Below, one piece after another: positions 60,612-64,000 of a stretch of DNA of 64,000 bases (the first letter of the stretch is position 1; each line of letters opens with the position of its first letter). Source of the stretch: Saccharibacillus sp. JS10 (GTDB taxonomy: Bacteria > Bacillota > Bacilli > Paenibacillales > Paenibacillaceae); NCBI RefSeq assembly GCF_024436065.1, contig NZ_JANFNS010000004.1, forward strand, positions 310,001-374,000, read 5' to 3'. Under the pieces are notes generated by a model, which saw nothing but the letters and a program-made list of their open reading frames with translations, was not told the origin of the DNA and made no database searches. The translations under genes were made by a program, and so were the position numbers.

Positions 60612-62212
60612 ACACTCCTTTCGGCGTTCAATTCTCGTTCCAACGTGCGGCGCACGGCTCCGACTCCTTCAGACATCTCTTTATACATGCGCTCAATCTT
60701 TTCGATCAGACCGGCTGCTTGCAGATCCACACCGAATAATGAGGTATCGCTCAAAATGCCGCGAATCGCTTCCGGTTGTTCAAGCCGCTGACGCAGTTCA
60801 TCCAGCCGCGGATCGGGGCTTATTTCAAAAGGTTGCCCGTCGTCGCCAATACCTTGCAGATAACGACACCAAGCGGCAATCACTAGCGGAATTGAGACCA
60901 AGTCTGCCGCGTTCAGATTCGGATGCTCCATATAAGCACGTAGAGTATGTCCAAAACGAATTCCGATTTTTTGCGATGTATCGGCGGCGATTCGTTGCGG
61001 CGTATCCGGGATATACGGATTTGGAAAACGTTCTTGCAACACTTCGCCCAGAAAAGTTGCGGGAGACAAAATACCCGGATCTACGACAACAGGCAGCCCT
61101 TCATGGCGTCCGATATTTTCGGCAAGTTGACGTAGCAGAGGATCCCGCATTTCATCCGAAATTTTCTTGTATCCGAGCAGACAACCCGTAATCGCAAGAG
61201 CGGTATGTATCGGATTTAGACAAGTCGTGACTTTCATCGTTTCGGTTCGAATGACCGTCTCCCGATTGCTCATATAGAAGCCTGCCGCTTCGAAATCAGG
61301 TCGTCCTGCCGGAAAATGGTCTTCGATCACGACATATTCGACTTGCTCCGCATTTACAAAAGGTGCCGAGTACGTATGGCGAGACGAAGTCGAGGTATTC
61401 ATCCCTTCAATGCCTAGACGTTCCAATTCGGCTTGAACAATCTCGGAAGGACGCGGCGTAATTTTATCGACCATCGTAAGAGGGAAAGATACCAGATTTG
61501 AATCTTCCAAATAATGCAAAAATCCACTTTCGGCATATCCGCGCTCGATCCATTGTTTGGCTACCGTCGTCAGCGATGCACGCAATACGTCTCCGTTGCG
61601 CGAGCAATTGTCGAGACTGACGAAAGCAAGCGGAAGGGAGCCTTTACGATAGCGATATAGTGCAAGCGCCGCGACAACCGCGATCACATGCGTAGCTTGA
61701 GCAGGATCGGCTTCAAAATCGCGTCGCGCTTGTTCGTTATACTCGCCGTCAGCATTCGTGAGCGAATAGCCTTTTTCCGTAATCGTGAACGAGACCAATT
61801 GCAGACTTTCATTTTCAAAAGCGGCGGTAAGCTGGGCATAATCTTCAGGGAGCGTAGGATCGGCATATAGAGCATGAGTTACGCTAGCGAGAAGCTTTTT
61901 GTGAAATGTACCGTCTGCACTCATTTCGACAGCTAGCGTTAAAAGGTCGTGAGGACGGTAGATTTGGTTGAGGGTCTCCGAACCTGGCGTTGCGGCAATA
62001 ATGATTCCGGTGTCGGCTGCGCCTTGATTCAGCAAATTTTGCGCGGCTTTGGCAATCAGGCTACGAAAAATGTTCCCGGCGCCAAAATGAATCCAACGCG
62101 GACGATTTCTTGTGTTTTCCGTGATTTGTTTTCGATCATATTGAGGAAGTTCCACGCCTGCGGCTTCCCACGCTCGAACATGTTGTAGACCTCGTTCATT
62201 CAGTTCCAACAT
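60608..62212 (-). CDS. uxuB: Fructuronate reductase / mannitol dehydrogenase family
   Basis: 534 residues of the long-chain mannitol dehydrogenase family. The N-terminal NAD-binding region has RPRWIHFGAGNIFRSLIAKA, and the C-terminal domain carries NPIHTALAITGCLLGYKKIS with the conserved Asn and His. In this operon it most likely reduces D-fructuronate to D-mannonate. I chose the ATG at 62212 because AAGGAGGTC lies 7 bases upstream; a longer in-frame reading starts inside the uxuA gene. The gap to uxuA is 14 bases, so the genes are co-transcribed. Confidence 0.87.
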   Translation of the reverse strand: MLELNERGLQHVRAWEAAGVELPQYDRKQITENTRNRPRWIHFGAGNIFRSLIAKAAQNLLNQGAADTGIIIAATPGSETLNQIYRPHDLLTLAVEMSADGTFHKKLLASVTHALYADPTLPEDYAQLTAAFENESLQLVSFTITEKGYSLTNADGEYNEQARRDFEADPAQATHVIAVVAALALYRYRKGSLPLAFVSLDNCSRNGDVLRASLTTVAKQWIERGYAESGFLHYLEDSNLVSFPLTMVDKITPRPSEIVQAELERLGIEGMNTSTSSRHTYSAPFVNAEQVEYVVIEDHFPAGRPDFEAAGFYMSNRETVIRTETMKVTTCLNPIHTALAITGCLLGYKKISDEMRDPLLRQLAENIGRHEGLPVVVDPGILSPATFLGEVLQERFPNPYIPDTPQRIAADTSQKIGIRFGHTLRAYMEHPNLNAADLVSIPLVIAAWCRYLQGIGDDGQPFEISPDPRLDELRQRLEQPEAIRGILSDTSLFGVDLQAAGLIEKIERMYKEMSEGVGAVRRTLERELNAERSV

Positions 62213-62226
62213 CAGATAGACCTCCT

Positions 62227-63312
62227 TCAATTGGATCGAAGACTTTTGCGAGCATTTTCTAATCCGTCCCAGACTCCAAGCAAATACATGACGCCGAAAG
62301 CGCGATCGTACAAGCCATATCCGGGGCGACAATGACTTTCTTCTCCCCACAGATGTCGACCGTGATCGGGACGCACATAGCCTTCGTAGCCGTTCTCATG
62401 CAATACTTTGACCAACTCCGGCAAGTTCACGTTGCCATCGCCCAGTTTGTGCGACACTTCGACGAAATCTCCGTTATCGAAAATTTTGATATTACGCAGA
62501 TGGGCAAAATAAATCCGGTCTTTGAATTCGTTCAAAATAGCGGGCAGATCGTTTTCCGGAAGCGTTCCGAGCGAACCTGAGCAAAAGGTCAGTCCGTTAT
62601 GCGGGTGATTCACTGCATTGAGCAGACGACGAATCGTTTCTTGGCTACGCACAATGCGAGGTAATCCGAAGATCGGCCACGCAGGATCATCAGGATGAAT
62701 CGCCATTTTGATTCCGCATTCTTCGCATACCGGCATGATTTTTTGAAGAAAATAGACGAGATTATCGAATAGCTTTTCTTCGCCGACATCGGCATAAGCG
62801 GCGAACAATTCATCTAACCGAGAGAGTCGCTCGGGTTCCCAGCCCGGAATCGTAAACGATCCACCGCCGTCGATAATCATCTTCGCCATTTGATGCGGGT
62901 CTTTACCGATCGAAGCTTTCTCATAAAATAAAGCGTTCGACCCGTCCGGCAGCGGATAAAAAAGATCAGTTCGCGTCCAGTCAAAAATCGGCATAAAGTT
63001 ATAACAGATGACTTTGACGCCAACAGCGGAAAGTTTGCGGATCGTATCGATATAGATGTCGATATAGCGGTCGCGAGAAGGTAGACCAATCTTAATATCA
63101 TCGTGTACGTTAACGCTTTCAACAACGTCTACCGAAAAGCCTTTGGATTGAATATGCTGAGCTTCTGCGGCAATTTCGTGTTCTTCCCATACTTCGCCTG
63201 CTGTTTTGTGGTGCAACGACCAGACAATCCCGCTAATACCCGGAATTTGCCGAATCTGATCCAGCGTAATTTCGTCGTTGCCTTCTCCGTACCATCGCCA
63301 AGTCATTTTCAT
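62227..63312 (-). CDS. uxuA: Mannonate dehydratase
   Basis: 361 residues of the UxuA family. It begins MKMTWRWYGEGNDEITLDQI, has the metal-binding stretches MAIHPDDPAWPIFGLPRIV and FAHLRNIKIFDNGDFVEVSH, and ends with YVRPDHGRHLWGEE. It dehydrates D-mannonate to 2-keto-3-deoxygluconate in the cytosol, using Mn2+ or Fe2+. It is the first gene of the uxuA-uxuB-aguA-nif3 operon. The ATG at 63312 has GGAGG 8 bases upstream. A consensus promoter with a palindromic operator lies at 63354-63403. Confidence 0.93.
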   Translation of the reverse strand: MKMTWRWYGEGNDEITLDQIRQIPGISGIVWSLHHKTAGEVWEEHEIAAEAQHIQSKGFSVDVVESVNVHDDIKIGLPSRDRYIDIYIDTIRKLSAVGVKVICYNFMPIFDWTRTDLFYPLPDGSNALFYEKASIGKDPHQMAKMIIDGGGSFTIPGWEPERLSRLDELFAAYADVGEEKLFDNLVYFLQKIMPVCEECGIKMAIHPDDPAWPIFGLPRIVRSQETIRRLLNAVNHPHNGLTFCSGSLGTLPENDLPAILNEFKDRIYFAHLRNIKIFDNGDFVEVSHKLGDGNVNLPELVKVLHENGYEGYVRPDHGRHLWGEESHCRPGYGLYDRAFGVMYLLGVWDGLENARKSLRSN

Positions 63313-63353
63313 AAACAGAACCTCCACTATTAAGATTCATTCTGATTTCGAAA

Positions 63354-63365
63354 CTTGTATACAAG
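63354..63365. promoter_or_regulatory. GntR (UxuR-like) operator at uxuA
   Basis: CTTGTATACAAG is a perfect 12-bp palindrome, just downstream of the predicted uxuA transcription start. TTGTATACAA-type sites are used by FadR-group GntR regulators of uronate genes. Confidence 0.7.
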
Positions 63366-63374
63366 ATTGGGTTT

Positions 63375-63403
63375 ATCATAGATTTTTTTGAGCTCACTGT
63401 CAA
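63375..63403 (-). promoter_or_regulatory. Promoter of the uxuA operon
   Basis: On the minus strand, TTGACA and TATGAT are exactly 17 bases apart, ~60 bp upstream of the uxuA start codon. This is close to the sigma-A consensus. Confidence 0.8.
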
Positions 63404-63442
63404 TTTAAAGTCTTTTAAACCTATTATTTTCCTAAAGTATCG

Positions 63443-63455
63443 TTGTATACTACAA
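63443..63455. promoter_or_regulatory. GntR operator at its own promoter
   Basis: TTGTATACTACAA repeats the half-sites of the uxuA operator and overlaps a likely -10 (TATACT, 63446-63451) for the GntR gene, suggesting autoregulation. Confidence 0.6.
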
Positions 63456-63481
63456 AGTAGATACGTAGAGAAGGTGAAGAG

Positions 63482-64000
63482 ATGAACGGAAAAGCGGATA
63501 TTTTGCATCGACTACGAAACGAGATTTTGAATTTGGAATTAAAACCCGGTACGATCTTAAGCGAAACGGTACTATCCGAAAGGTTTCAACTTTCGAGAAC
63601 GCCGCTGCGAGACATCTTAAAGCAACTGGCTCACGAAGGATATATCCATGTGTATCCGAAGCGAGGGAATGTAGTGTCGTATATCGATCTGGAGTCGGTC
63701 GAGCAGATCATCTATTTGCGGAGCACGCTGGAAAAAGAATTGATCAAAAATTTGGCATCGCAACAGTCTCCGTTATCGATTCAAGGCGTGATGAAATTAA
63801 ACGAAATATTAAGTCGGCAAGAAGCTTGTATTCAACAAGAAGATGCACATGCTGCGTTTTTGCAATTGGATGATCAGTTTCATAAAGGGTTATTTGAATG
63901 GGCAGGACGAGGCTTTTTGTGGGAGTTGATTCAGCAGTCTAATGCACATTACGAAAGGTATCGTCGATTGCATATGCTGCAAAAAGAAAAGCTAAAAGTC
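63482..64000 (+). CDS. GntR-family regulator, FadR/FCD subgroup, 3'-truncated by window
   Basis: At least 173 residues; the gene continues past the right edge. The N-terminal winged HTH is ILNLELKPGTILSETVLSER followed by FQLSRTPLRDILKQLAHEGY. The C-terminal all-helical FCD ligand domain begins at about 75 (DLESVEQIIYLRSTLEKELI) and includes the metal-binding Asp/His pair in QLDDQFHKGLFEWAG. It is divergent from uxuA and the two palindromes between them are its probable sites. The inducer is expected to be fructuronate, glucuronate or mannonate. The ATG follows GAAGGTGAAG. Confidence 0.87.
   Translation, partial: MNGKADILHRLRNEILNLELKPGTILSETVLSERFQLSRTPLRDILKQLAHEGYIHVYPKRGNVVSYIDLESVEQIIYLRSTLEKELIKNLASQQSPLSIQGVMKLNEILSRQEACIQQEDAHAAFLQLDDQFHKGLFEWAGRGFLWELIQQSNAHYERYRRLHMLQKEKLKV

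Overview
This window is a low-to-mid GC Gram-positive chromosome segment, most likely from the Paenibacillaceae (Paenibacillus or Saccharibacillus type). That assignment rests on gene content: an SLH-domain surface protein, LTA synthase, CsbD, KtrB, CidAB, a bacterial nitric oxide synthase oxygenase, Dps, BcrA-type ABC exporters, a PocR/GAF/LuxR regulator and a glucuronoxylan-uronate operon. I saw no rRNA, tRNA, CRISPR array, phage or transposase gene. Genus and species cannot be fixed from the sequence alone.

Layout. 1-7.1 kb is mostly on the minus strand: an amidase fragment, a membrane diguanylate cyclase, a cupin, TVP38-like membrane protein (plus strand), CsbD, an HNH nuclease, KtrB and an alpha/beta hydrolase. 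7.2-10.4 kb is a sugar ABC importer without its ATPase. 10.5-14.2 kb holds a SARP-like regulator, an MFS exporter and a secreted protein. 14.5-18.5 kb is a three-gene operon of KaiC-like ATPase, small winged-helix protein and PocR-GAF-GAF-LuxR regulator. It lies directly upstream of an 11.2 kb gene (18.7-29.9 kb) for a 3722-residue surface protein with about 36 tandem ~92-residue repeats and three C-terminal SLH domains. 30-32 kb is cidAB with a divergent LysR regulator. 32-37 kb is a five-gene drug/lantibiotic-type ABC plus two-component module, followed by LTA synthase, an SH3-NlpC/P60 hydrolase and a nuclease-helicase fusion. 43-47 kb is a MarR-controlled heterodimeric ABC exporter. 47-53 kb has an MHYT-GGDEF-EAL protein, a lipid kinase and an MMPL transporter. 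53-58.5 kb has a nucleoside hydrolase, Dps, NO synthase, an SDR, an ImmA/IrrE-like protease and a Nif3-family protein. 58.5-64 kb is the aguA-uxuB-uxuA operon with a divergent GntR regulator.

Themes. Much of the window is about the cell envelope and stress: surface layer, teichoic acid, wall hydrolase, CidAB, three exporters, Dps and NO synthase. Two c-di-GMP proteins suggest surface or motility signalling. The uronate operon releases glucuronic acid from xylan fragments and feeds it towards 2-keto-3-deoxygluconate.

The least explained items are: (a) a ~140-bp structured repeat found twice, each time in the same orientation between a stop codon and a terminator; (b) the KaiC-like/PocR-LuxR operon next to the giant SLH gene; (c) a Cys-Pro-containing C-terminal tail on the NO synthase; and (d) several well-formed operator palindromes, some without an adjacent regulator gene.
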